From Mesorhizobium sp. M2E.F.Ca.ET.219.01.1.1 (GTDB lineage: Bacteria > Pseudomonadota > Alphaproteobacteria > Rhizobiales > Rhizobiaceae), in the NCBI RefSeq assembly GCF_004016445.2, contig NZ_SADT02000002.1, positions 558,001 to 622,000 on the forward strand: 64,000 bases of DNA, written 5' to 3'. The notes under the pieces are model-generated. The model was not told the origin of the DNA. It was given only the letters and a program-made list of their open reading frames with translations, and made no database searches. Position 1 is the stretch's first letter; each line of letters starts with the position of its first letter. The position numbers were made by a program, and so were the translations under genes. This document shows positions 36,058 through 43,699 of this stretch, in pieces.

Positions 36058-37611
36058 ATGGTTGAAGACGCCGCGCGCGACCTGAGGCGCGAACGTCGGC
36101 GCGGCCGCACCGGCGAGGCCGGCAGCGAGTCGAGCCGCCGCCCGAATTACCATTCGCTGAAGAACGCGTTCGCGCCGCAGCCGGTCTTTTCCGCCGACCA
36201 GGTCGCGGCGATCCACGATACTGCGCTGCGCGTGCTGGAGGAACTCGGCATCAAGGTGCTGCTGCCCGTGGCGCGCGCGATCTTTGCCCGGGCCGGCGCG
36301 CTGGTCGATGAGGGCAGCCAGATGGTCAAGATCGGCCGCGATATCGTGACGGCCGCGCTTGCGTCGGCGCCGCGATCGATTCCGGCGCGGGCCGGAGACC
36401 GTTCACGCGATCTCGATCTCGAGCTCGGCACGATGACGTTCCTTGCCGGCTGCGGCGCGCCCAACGTCACCGATCTCGAGCGAGGCCGGCGACCGGGCAC
36501 GCTTCAGGCCTTCGAGGATTTCATCCGGCTGGTGCAGCATTTCGACGTGCTGCATATGCTCGGCCCTTGCGTCGAGCCGCAGGACGTCGACACGCGCTTT
36601 CGTCACTATGCCACCGGCCGTGCGCAACTGACGCTGTCCGACAAGGTACCTTTCGTCTTTGCCCGCGGCACGCCGCAGGTCGAGGACAGTTTCGAGATGA
36701 TCCGGCTGGCGCGCGGCCTGTCCGAGGACGAGTTCGTGAGCAGCGCCCATAGCTACACGGTCATCAACACCAACTCGCCACGCCAGCTCGATATCCCGAT
36801 GGCGCAGGGCATCATCGACTTCGCCCGGGCCGGCCAGATATCGATCATCACGCCTTTTTGCCTGGCGGGCGCCATGGCGCCGATCACGGTCGCCGGCGCC
36901 TTGACGCTACAGCACGCCGAGGCACTGGCCGGCCTGACGCTGGCCCAGATCGTGCGTCCCGGCGCGCCGGTGGTCTATGGCTCCTTCTCATCCAATGTCG
37001 ACATGAAGTCCGGCGCGCCTGCCTTCGGCACACCGGAACATATCAAGGCGACGCTTGGGGCGGGACAGCTCGCCCGCTACACTGGGTTGCCGTGGCGCTC
37101 CGGCGGCGGCAGCGCCGCCAATATCTCCGACGCGCAGGCCGCACACGAGACGCAGTTCGCGCTGTGGGGCTCGGTGCTGGCTGGCGCCACCGTCTGCATC
37201 CACGCCGCCGGCTGGCTGGAAGGTGGCCTCAGCGTATCCCTGGAAAAGCTGATCACCGACGTCGAGGCGCTGCAGACCGTCGCCGAGCTTTGCGCCACCA
37301 CGCCGGGCGACGAGGATGCCATCGGCTTCGAAGCCATCGCTGAAGTGCAGCCCGGCGGCCACTTCTTCTCGGCGACCCACACTATGACGCGCTACCGCAC
37401 CGCCTTCTACGAGCCGCTGGTGGCCGACTGGTCGAATTTTGGCAACTGGACGCAATCCGGCTCCAAGACGGCGACCGAGCGCGCCACCGGTATCTGGAAG
37501 CGCATTCTTTCCGACTTCCAGCCGCCGGCCTCTGCTGTCGCCACCGCGGGCGTACTCGACGAGTTCATCGCCAGGCGCACCGAGGAGGGTGGTGCTGCGC
37601 CTGTCTCGTGA
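36058..37611 (+). CDS. MttB (COG5598) family corrinoid-dependent methyltransferase, non-pyrrolysine type
   Basis: 517 residues with the ribosome binding site GAGGAGG. It has the MttB barrel: FSADQVAAIHDTALRVLEELGI at the front, FLAGCGAPNVTDLERGRRPGT, HTYTVI-like NTNSPRQLDIPMAQG, then GLPWRSGGGSAANISDAQAAHE and a C-terminal HFFSATHTMTRYRTAFYEP. There is no in-frame amber codon, so it belongs to the non-pyrrolysine branch that includes glycine betaine and proline betaine methyltransferases. No corrinoid protein or activase gene lies in this window. The quaternary-amine substrate is unknown. Confidence 0.85.
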   Translation: MVEDAARDLRRERRRGRTGEAGSESSRRPNYHSLKNAFAPQPVFSADQVAAIHDTALRVLEELGIKVLLPVARAIFARAGALVDEGSQMVKIGRDIVTAALASAPRSIPARAGDRSRDLDLELGTMTFLAGCGAPNVTDLERGRRPGTLQAFEDFIRLVQHFDVLHMLGPCVEPQDVDTRFRHYATGRAQLTLSDKVPFVFARGTPQVEDSFEMIRLARGLSEDEFVSSAHSYTVINTNSPRQLDIPMAQGIIDFARAGQISIITPFCLAGAMAPITVAGALTLQHAEALAGLTLAQIVRPGAPVVYGSFSSNVDMKSGAPAFGTPEHIKATLGAGQLARYTGLPWRSGGGSAANISDAQAAHETQFALWGSVLAGATVCIHAAGWLEGGLSVSLEKLITDVEALQTVAELCATTPGDEDAIGFEAIAEVQPGGHFFSATHTMTRYRTAFYEPLVADWSNFGNWTQSGSKTATERATGIWKRILSDFQPPASAVATAGVLDEFIARRTEEGGAAPVS

Positions 37612-37749
37612 TTTGAGGAAAAGCGTAATAAATTCGAGACCTTCGCCATTCACGTTATAGTCAAATCGATTCGCGAGCTGGCATCGGATCGCGAGCGCGG
37701 CTACGTTGCCGGGCAGCGTGAGGAGATATGTATTGGCGATGGACGGTAG

Positions 37750-38157
37750 ATGACGGCGCCTGGCGATTTGATGCAGGCCTTGTTCCTGAGGCTGAAGACC
37801 GATGCGTCGCTCTCGGCGCTGCTGGGCGGCGCGGGCCTGCTCGAGCAGGCGAGCGACAAGGCTGCCTTTCCGAACGTGACCTACGGCCGCACCAGTGCCT
37901 TCGACCTCGACACCGGCGCTGACAACGATGGCGATCAACTGATCACCTTGCATGTCTGGTCGAAAGCGCAAGGCGAGGCCGAGACGCGCCTCATCATGGA
38001 TAGCATCAAGGCGCGCCTCGATGGTGCAGCACTTTCCATCGGCCCACGCGGCGAGACGCGCCTGTCGCTGGAATTCGCCGAGGCTCGCTATGACGAGGAT
38101 CTGGCCGTTCATCATGGATTGCTGCGCTTCCGCGCGCTGACGCAGGAAGCCGCCTGA
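37750..38157 (+). CDS. DUF3168 (phage-tail / gene transfer agent-like) protein, isolated
   Basis: 135 residues: MTAPGDLMQALFLRLKTDASLSALLGG...AFPNVTYGRTSAFDLDTGADNDGDQLITLHVWSKAQGEAETRLIMDSIKARLDG. It fits DUF3168, a tail-component domain found in alphaproteobacterial gene transfer agents and tailed phages (the region of GTA g8). It stands alone here, with no other tail, head or portal gene nearby. The start is not certain: an in-frame Met8 is possible and no good ribosome binding site is seen. Codon use is like its neighbours. Confidence 0.8.
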   Translation: MTAPGDLMQALFLRLKTDASLSALLGGAGLLEQASDKAAFPNVTYGRTSAFDLDTGADNDGDQLITLHVWSKAQGEAETRLIMDSIKARLDGAALSIGPRGETRLSLEFAEARYDEDLAVHHGLLRFRALTQEAA

Positions 38158-38233
38158 GGTGGCTGCGGAACATGCATCAAAACAAGGGCTTAAGCGCGCC
38201 GCTTGAATCCGTTTCGGCGCGAGCTGTCTTGGC

Positions 38234-38620
38234 CTACAGCTGCGCTTGGATGGCGGCCTTGTCGATGACCGACCAGACCTCGCGAATCCGCCGGTCGTGG
38301 AACTCGTAGAAGACGTTTTCGGCGAAGCTGACCCGTTTGCCATGGACTGGCAGGCCAAACAGCACGCCTTTGGGCCGGCAGTCGAAACGCAGGCGCGCCG
38401 CCACGCGCGGCGGCTCCGAGATCAGAAGCTCGATGTTGAAGCGCAGGTCGGGAATGGCCTCGAAATCGCCTTCCAGCATACGGCGGTAGCCCGATAGCCC
38501 GATCGTCTCGCCATTATACTGGACCTCATCGCCGACGAAGCGGCCGAGATTGTCCCAATCCTGCTCGTTGAGGCAGGCGATGTAGCCCCGATAGAGAGCG
38601 GCAATATCCTCCCCGGTCAT
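38234..38620 (-). CDS. Ester cyclase / SnoaL-like domain protein
   Basis: 128 residues: MTGEDIAALYRGYIACLNEQDWDNLGRFVGDEVQYNGETIGLSGYRRMLEGDFEAIPDLRFNIELL... It is a single SnoaL-like cone-shaped alpha/beta barrel (NTF2 superfamily), with HDRRIREVWSVID at the end. This fold covers many activities in polyketide cyclisation and isomerisation, so no specific reaction can be given. It lies alone between the DUF3168 gene and the feu set, in the opposite direction to both. Confidence 0.85.
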   Translation of the reverse strand: MTGEDIAALYRGYIACLNEQDWDNLGRFVGDEVQYNGETIGLSGYRRMLEGDFEAIPDLRFNIELLISEPPRVAARLRFDCRPKGVLFGLPVHGKRVSFAENVFYEFHDRRIREVWSVIDKAAIQAQL

Positions 38621-38858
38621 AGCATGCTCCTATGGTCGTCCGGCGTTTCTACACTAGCTAGGGCCGGACGGGGAATCCGCACCCGAAAAGCGTAGCGGGC
38701 CGACTGATTTTCCGGCTATGAATTTGCACCCGGGGCTGAGGGGGGCCCTGGCATCTACGGGGTGCATTCATTTGTCGCTGAGGGGGAATGGCGGGCATGG
38801 TTTTTCGGTTATTCACCGTTCATTTCACGTTCAGCCCATATGCGTTAGAACCGTGATC

Positions 38859-39158
38859 ATGAAAGATCTTGGCTCCCATCTTCGCAAAGCAGTGCTGGCG
38901 CTTGCCGCGGCCGGGCTTATTGCGTCGCAGGCGATCGCCCTGCCGCTCATCGAGCCGTCGGCCGATCAGCCGGTCGTGCTTGCGGCCGGCGATTGCTACG
39001 CGATCGGCCAGCAGGTCGCCGCGCAGAATGGCGGGACGCTGGCCAAGGCCTCGCAGGCGACGCGGGGTGGCCAGCAGGTCTGCGTCATTGTCGTGCTCGT
39101 CCCCGGCAAGGATGGACAGCGTCCGCGCCGCTCGGAAATCGTCGTGCCGATGGGCTGA
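38859..39158 (+). CDS. feuN: Small periplasmic FeuN-like protein
   Basis: 99 residues from MKDLGSHLRKAVLALAAAGL, with a signal peptide ending near ALPLI. The mature domain (DCYAIGQQVAAQNGGTLAKASQATRGGQQVCVIVVLVPGKDGQRPRRSEIVVPMG) has the size and pattern of a PepSY-like small periplasmic domain, with two cysteines. It precedes a response regulator and a kinase that match FeuP and FeuQ. In Sinorhizobium, FeuN is a small periplasmic inhibitor of FeuQ; I assign the name by position and type, without a database search. Confidence 0.65.
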   Translation: MKDLGSHLRKAVLALAAAGLIASQAIALPLIEPSADQPVVLAAGDCYAIGQQVAAQNGGTLAKASQATRGGQQVCVIVVLVPGKDGQRPRRSEIVVPMG

Positions 39159-39222
39159 CCCCTCTCGTTTCCCAGGCCAGCGGAATCGGCCTATACGTCT
39201 ATCCAGCAACAGGCTTCAACCC

Positions 39223-39888
39223 ATGCGCGTGCTCGTCGTCGAGGATGACAAGGATCTCAACCGGCAGCTGGCCGATGCGCTGGTCGATGCCGGCTATGTG
39301 GTCGACCGGGCCTATGACGGCGAGGAGGGCCATTTCCTCGGCGACACCGAGCCCTACGACGCCGTCGTGCTCGACATCGGCCTGCCGCAGATGGACGGCA
39401 TCAGCGTCGTGGAGCGCTGGCGCCGCGGCGGGCGCAAGATGCCGGTGCTAATCCTCACCGCGCGCGACCGCTGGAGCGACAAGGTGGCCGGCATCGACGC
39501 CGGCGCCGACGACTATGTGACAAAGCCCTTCCACATCGAGGAGGTGCTGGCCCGCGTGCGGGCGCTGATCCGCCGTGCTGCGGGCCATGCTTCGTCCGAG
39601 CTCACCTGCGGACCGCTGCGGCTGGACACCAAGGCGTCCAAGGCCGATGTGAACGGCATGCCGCTGAAACTCACCTCGCATGAGTTCCGGCTGCTCGCCT
39701 ATCTGATGCATCATATGGGCGAGGTGGTGTCGCGCACCGAACTGGTCGAGCATCTCTACGACCAGGATTTCGACCGCGATTCCAACACCATCGAGGTGTT
39801 TGTCGGCAGGCTTCGCAAGAAGATGGGCATCGACATGATCGAAACCGTGCGTGGCATGGGCTATCGCATGCGAGAGCCGGAGGCGTGA
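39223..39888 (+). CDS. feuP: OmpR-family response regulator FeuP
   Basis: 221 residues. Receiver domain with phospho-acceptor Asp51 (VVLDIGLPQMDG), acidic pocket VVEDD and Lys in VTKPFHIEE; the C-terminal winged helix is LTSHEFRLLAYLMHHMGEVVSRTELVEHLYDQDFDRDSNTIEVFVGRLRKKMG. FeuP was first linked to iron uptake in Rhizobium leguminosarum next to cycHJKL and later to cyclic beta-glucan export and osmotic adaptation in Sinorhizobium. The same neighbours (cytochrome maturation genes) are found here, supporting the name. The kinase gene follows after 22 bases. Confidence 0.9.
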   Translation: MRVLVVEDDKDLNRQLADALVDAGYVVDRAYDGEEGHFLGDTEPYDAVVLDIGLPQMDGISVVERWRRGGRKMPVLILTARDRWSDKVAGIDAGADDYVTKPFHIEEVLARVRALIRRAAGHASSELTCGPLRLDTKASKADVNGMPLKLTSHEFRLLAYLMHHMGEVVSRTELVEHLYDQDFDRDSNTIEVFVGRLRKKMGIDMIETVRGMGYRMREPEA

Positions 39889-39910
39889 CGCGGAACCGCT
39901 GAAGCCAGCG

Positions 39911-41299
39911 ATGGGAACGTGGATTTCAAGGCTGCGGCCCTGGCCGCGCTCGCTGACCTTCCGCGTCATCGCTTTCTCGACCATCTGGGCGATCCTGACG
40001 CTGGTCGTCATCTTCACCCTCATCACCACGCTTTACCGCCAGGCCAGCGAGCGCGGCTTCGACAGCCTGCTTTCGGCGCATCTGTTCAACCTGATCGGCT
40101 CTGTCGGCATTTCGGACAACGGCGCGTTGACCGGCTCCCCCGACCTCGGCGATTTGCGCTTTTCCGAGCCGAATTCCGGCTGGTACTGGTCGGTGGAGCC
40201 GGCCTCAGAAGGCGTGCATGGTGAAATCCACTCCTCCTCGATGACGACCTCGCTCCTGTCGCCGAGCGTCGCGGAGGTCCCGTTCAACGCGAACTTCCAG
40301 CGCAGCTACTCGATGGAAGGCATAAAGGGCGAGCAGCTCGAAGTGTTCGAGAGCGAGTTCGTTCTCGATGCCAAGAACCGCGCCGCCCGCTTCCGCGTCA
40401 TGGGCAACCACAGCGAGCTCGAGCAGGAGATCGCGAGCTTCCAGCGCCGCCTGCTCACCTATCTCTCGCTGTTCGGCGTCGGCATGATCGCCATCAACGC
40501 CATCGCCATTCTGTTGGGTCTCCAGCCTTTGCGCCGGGTCCGCAACGCGCTCGCCATGGTGCGCGAAGGCACGGCCCAGCGCCTCGACGGCAGCTTCCCC
40601 GCCGAGATCGAGCCGCTGGCCAACGAGACCAATGCGCTGATCGAGAACAACCGGCGCATCGTCGAGCGCTCGCGTACCCAGGTCGGCAACCTTGCCCACT
40701 CGCTGAAGACGCCTTTGGCCGTGCTGATCAATGAGGGCCGCGCGCTCGGCGGCGCCAAGGGCCAGCTGATCGCCGACCAGGCGGCTTCCATGCAGAAGCA
40801 GGTCGATCACTACCTGCAGCGCGCCCGCGTCGCCGCCCAGCGCGATAGCGTCGTCTTCCGCACGCCGGTTTCGCCGCTGGTCGAGCGCATGGTGCGTGTT
40901 CTGCGCAAGCTTAACCCGCAAACGCGGCTGACGCTGTCGCTGCCGCCGGCCGAGATCGTCTTTGCCGGCGAGCGCGAGGATCTCGAGGAACTGCTCGGCA
41001 ATCTGCTCGACAATGCGATGAAATGGGCAAAGAGCGCTGTTGCCGTGACGATCGCCACTATTTCGGGAAGCGGGAACCTGTTTGAAATCGTTATAGAGGA
41101 TGACGGTCCGGGCATTCCCGAGGACAGCGCGCGAGAGGTGTTGAAACGTGGCAAGAGACTGGACGAGACAAAGCCGGGAACGGGGCTTGGCCTTGCCATT
41201 GTCGCAGACCTCGTCAACGAGTATGGAGGCTCGCTGGCGCTGGAACGGTCCGGCATGGGGGGCTTGAGGGTGGTGGTGAGATTGCGGAGCCTTCAGTGA
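39911..41299 (+). CDS. feuQ: Sensor histidine kinase FeuQ
   Basis: 462 residues from MGTWISRLRPWPRSLTFR. Two membrane helices (FRVIAFSTIWAILTLVVIFTLITTL and LLTYLSLFGVGMIAINAIAILLGL) flank a periplasmic sensor of about 140 residues, followed by a HAMP-like linker, the phospho-acceptor motif NLAHSLKTPLAVL (His263) and the ATPase domain (NLLDNAMKWA, EDDGPGIPED, GTGLGLAIVADL). The H-box form NLAHSLKTPL is that of PhoQ-type kinases. It responds to the periplasmic state and is probably kept in check by the FeuN-like protein. Confidence 0.9.
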   Translation: MGTWISRLRPWPRSLTFRVIAFSTIWAILTLVVIFTLITTLYRQASERGFDSLLSAHLFNLIGSVGISDNGALTGSPDLGDLRFSEPNSGWYWSVEPASEGVHGEIHSSSMTTSLLSPSVAEVPFNANFQRSYSMEGIKGEQLEVFESEFVLDAKNRAARFRVMGNHSELEQEIASFQRRLLTYLSLFGVGMIAINAIAILLGLQPLRRVRNALAMVREGTAQRLDGSFPAEIEPLANETNALIENNRRIVERSRTQVGNLAHSLKTPLAVLINEGRALGGAKGQLIADQAASMQKQVDHYLQRARVAAQRDSVVFRTPVSPLVERMVRVLRKLNPQTRLTLSLPPAEIVFAGEREDLEELLGNLLDNAMKWAKSAVAVTIATISGSGNLFEIVIEDDGPGIPEDSAREVLKRGKRLDETKPGTGLGLAIVADLVNEYGGSLALERSGMGGLRVVVRLRSLQ

Positions 41300-41435
41300 T
41301 GTTTTTTATCGATTTGCGCGCGGCCGCCGGCGGCCAAATTTCCGACAAATATCAACACTATGGCCATGAACGCTTCCTGATGGCGCGTCCCCAGTCCATC
41401 CAGTTCCATCCCGCTGAAGAGAACCGGTTGTCGGC

Positions 41436-41873
41436 ATGAAGATTCGCGTCGCGCTTGTTTCCGCCCTGCTCGCCGTTTCCGGCTGCTCGACCCTTAGCAG
41501 GGGCGGTCCAACCTCTCCGGTCACGCCTGTTTCGACGCCGCCCTCCGGCGGCAAAGTGTCGACCAGCATCGTCTCGGCCATGAATGGCGGGCTTATCGGA
41601 GGATCGATCGGCTCGGGCCTAAGCGATGCCGAAAAGCGCAAGGGGCTGGAGGCGGAGTACAAGGCGTTGGAGTACAACACCAGCGGCCAGAAGGTGACAT
41701 GGAAGGGCGACAATGCCTCCCATTATGGCGAGGTCGTCGCGGCTCAGCCTTATCGCGTCGGCTCCCAGGATTGCCGCCAATACACCCACACTGTCTTCAC
41801 CGGCGGCGCGGGCGTCACCGCGCGCGGCACCGCCTGCCGCAACGCCGACGGCAGCTGGACGCCGCTGACCTGA
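41436..41873 (+). CDS. Surface-antigen-like (RT0821/Lpp0805) lipoprotein
   Basis: 145 residues. The signal peptide ends in the lipobox AVSGC. After a Pro/Ser-rich spacer comes NGGLIGGSIGSGLSDAEKRKGLEAEYKALEY, a glycine-zipper region, and a C-terminal domain with VTWKGDNASHYGEVVAAQPYRVGSQDCRQYTHTV and CRNADGSWTPL, the pattern of RT0821/Lpp0805 and rickettsial 17-kDa antigen relatives. It is an outer-membrane lipoprotein of unknown job. The stop TGA lies in the arm of an inverted repeat. Confidence 0.87.
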   Translation: MKIRVALVSALLAVSGCSTLSRGGPTSPVTPVSTPPSGGKVSTSIVSAMNGGLIGGSIGSGLSDAEKRKGLEAEYKALEYNTSGQKVTWKGDNASHYGEVVAAQPYRVGSQDCRQYTHTVFTGGAGVTARGTACRNADGSWTPLT

Positions 41874-41940
41874 CGCAATTTCAGGAAGAATGTGGGGCGG
41901 TGAGGCTGGTCGGCCTCGCCGTCCGTCCGGAATTGCGTCA
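41871..41940. repeat. Inverted repeat starting at the lipoprotein stop codon
   Basis: Perfect 10-base arms TGACGCAATT (41871-41880) and AATTGCGTCA (41931-41940). Within the loop GTGAGGC and GCCTCGC pair as well. The first three bases are the stop codon of the preceding lipoprotein gene. The right end runs into AAAACAAGGC, a dispersed rhizobial sequence. Confidence 0.75.
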
Positions 41941-42115
41941 AAACAAGGCGGTAAGCGCTGTTTCTGTGAAAAGGTGAAACACTCCGGAAGGATACCGGGC
42001 CAGCCCATTATTCGGTCTGGTTGACGTCGATCAAGGTGAGGCGGTCGATCCGCCGTCAAAGCGTCGCAGTATGCTTATGTTGGCAGGGCAAGGCTCTGCC
42101 TTTATTGGAAGAGCC

Positions 42116-43252
42116 ATGCTGTTTTGGGTCATAGCCGCACTCCTCACGCTGGGCGCCAGCCTGGCGGTGCTTCTGCCGCTTACCGGCGGCATGAAGGGCG
42201 CATCGGCGCCCGGCTATCACGACCTCGAAGTCTATCGCGACCAGCTTTCCGAATTGGATCGCGACGTGGCGCGCGGCCTGATCCAGCCGGGCGAGGCTGA
42301 GGAGGCGCGCGCCGAGATCGGCCGCCGCATCCTGCGTCTCGGCGCGGCCGAGCGGCCAAGCTCCGCCAGCCCCGGCTCCTCCCGCGGCATCAGGTTGGTC
42401 GCCAGCCTGGCCGTGCTTGCCGTGCCGCTGCTGAGCTGGGGGCTGTACGGCGTGCTCGGCTCTCCCGATCTGCCTTCGCAGCCGCTGGCCGAACGTCTCG
42501 CCAAGAATCCCGCCGATTCCTCGGTCGACGAGTTGGTCGCACGCGCCGAAGCGCATCTTGCCGCCAATCCGTCGGACGGCAAGGGCTGGGACGTGCTGGC
42601 GCCGATCTATCTTCGCCTGCAGCGCTTTCCCGACGCGATAACCGCCTACCGCAACGCCATTCGCCTCGACGGCGACAGCGCGGTGCGCCGGTCAGGCCTT
42701 GGCGAGGCGATTGCCAGCGCCGCGGGCGGCATCGTTTCCGCCGATGCCCAGAACGCCTTCGAGGCGGCCCTCAAGCTCGACCCGGCCAACGCCAAGGCGA
42801 ATTTCTACCTGGCCGTCGGCTTGGCACAGGAAGGCAGGAAGGACGAGGCTGTCGCCGCCTGGCAAAAGATGCTCGGCCAGCTTCCGCCGGATTCGCCCTG
42901 GCGCAGCGCTGTCCAGCAGGCGCTTGCCGAGGCCGGCCAGCCGGCGGTCGCGGCGGGCGCGCCGGCGAGCGGGCCGGATGCCCAGCAAATGGAGGCCGCG
43001 CAGCAGATGTCGCCGCAGGACCGGCAGGCGATGATCGAAACCATGGTCGCGGGCCTCGACGACAGATTGAAGCAGAATCCGCGCGATGAGGAAGGATGGA
43101 TGCGCCTCATTCGTTCCTATGCCGTGCTCGGCAAGGCCGATCAGGCGCGCGAGGCGCTCGGCCGCGCTGTCGCCGCCTTTGGGGCCGACAGCGAGCAAGC
43201 CAAGAAGTTCACCGCCTTCGCCGCCTCCCTCGGCGTGACGGCGACGGAGTAA
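42116..43252 (+). CDS. ccmI: Cytochrome c maturation protein CcmI (CycH)
   Basis: 378 residues from MLFWVIAALLTLGASLAVLLP; the ATG at 42116 follows GGAAGAG and is preferred to a longer frame. Two membrane helices bracket a short cytoplasmic segment (YHDLEVYRDQLSELDRDVARGLI, a conserved leucine-rich pattern), and the periplasmic part holds TPR repeats (GWDVLAPIYLRLQRFPDAITAYRNAIRL and others). CcmI delivers apocytochrome c to the haem-ligation complex. It starts the ccmI-E-F-H unit. The ABC and haem-export genes ccmABCD and ccmG are not in this window, as in other rhizobia, where they form a separate set. Confidence 0.94.
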   Translation: MLFWVIAALLTLGASLAVLLPLTGGMKGASAPGYHDLEVYRDQLSELDRDVARGLIQPGEAEEARAEIGRRILRLGAAERPSSASPGSSRGIRLVASLAVLAVPLLSWGLYGVLGSPDLPSQPLAERLAKNPADSSVDELVARAEAHLAANPSDGKGWDVLAPIYLRLQRFPDAITAYRNAIRLDGDSAVRRSGLGEAIASAAGGIVSADAQNAFEAALKLDPANAKANFYLAVGLAQEGRKDEAVAAWQKMLGQLPPDSPWRSAVQQALAEAGQPAVAAGAPASGPDAQQMEAAQQMSPQDRQAMIETMVAGLDDRLKQNPRDEEGWMRLIRSYAVLGKADQAREALGRAVAAFGADSEQAKKFTAFAASLGVTATE

Positions 43253-43255
43253 GAG

Positions 43256-43699
43256 ATGACGCGCAAGCAGAAGCGACTGTCGGTGATTGTGGCGGGGCTG
43301 GCCTTCCTCGCCGCGGCCGCAGGACTCACCTTCTACGCGCTCGGCCAGAAGGCCTCCTATTTTTACATGCCGGCGGAGCTGGCAACGGCAAGCGTCCCGC
43401 CCGGACAGCGCATCCGCCTTGGCGGCCTCGTCGAAAAAGGCACTGTCGTGCGCGGCAGTGGCGCAACCGTGGCTTTCTCGGTTACCGACACGCAGAAATC
43501 GGTCAAGGTGACCTATACCGGCATCCTGCCCGATCTCTTCCGCGAGGGGCAGGGCGTCATCACCGAAGGCGCTTTCGGTCCGGACGGGGTTTTCGTCGCC
43601 GACAGCGTGTTGGCCAAGCATGACGAGCGCTATATGCCGAAGGAAGTCGCCGACGGCCTGAAGGCCAAGGGCATCTGGGTGGAAAGCAAGAGCCAATAA
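43256..43699 (+). CDS. ccmE: Haem chaperone CcmE (CycJ)
   Basis: 147 residues. A membrane anchor ([23 protein letters not shown]) is followed by a beta-barrel domain with [12 protein letters not shown] and [20 protein letters not shown]. His122 in [13 protein letters not shown] is the residue that binds haem covalently, with the conserved tyrosine four residues later. It carries haem from CcmC to the ligase. The gene starts three bases after ccmI and overlaps ccmF by one base. Confidence 0.97.
   Translation: MTRKQKRLSVIVAGLAFLAAAAGLTFYALGQKASYFYMPAELATASVPPGQRIRLGGLVEKGTVVRGSGATVAFSVTDTQKSVKVTYTGILPDLFREGQGVITEGAFGPDGVFVADSVLAKHDERYMPKEVADGLKAKGIWVESKSQ

Noticed and set aside
36058..37611. 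Pyrrolysine read-through in the MttB-like gene
   Set aside because: The frame has no internal TAG and there is no pyl gene in the window.
41322..41335. Perfect palindrome GGCCGCCGGCGGCC after feuQ
   Set aside because: It has no loop and no T run, and such GC palindromes are expected by chance in this composition.
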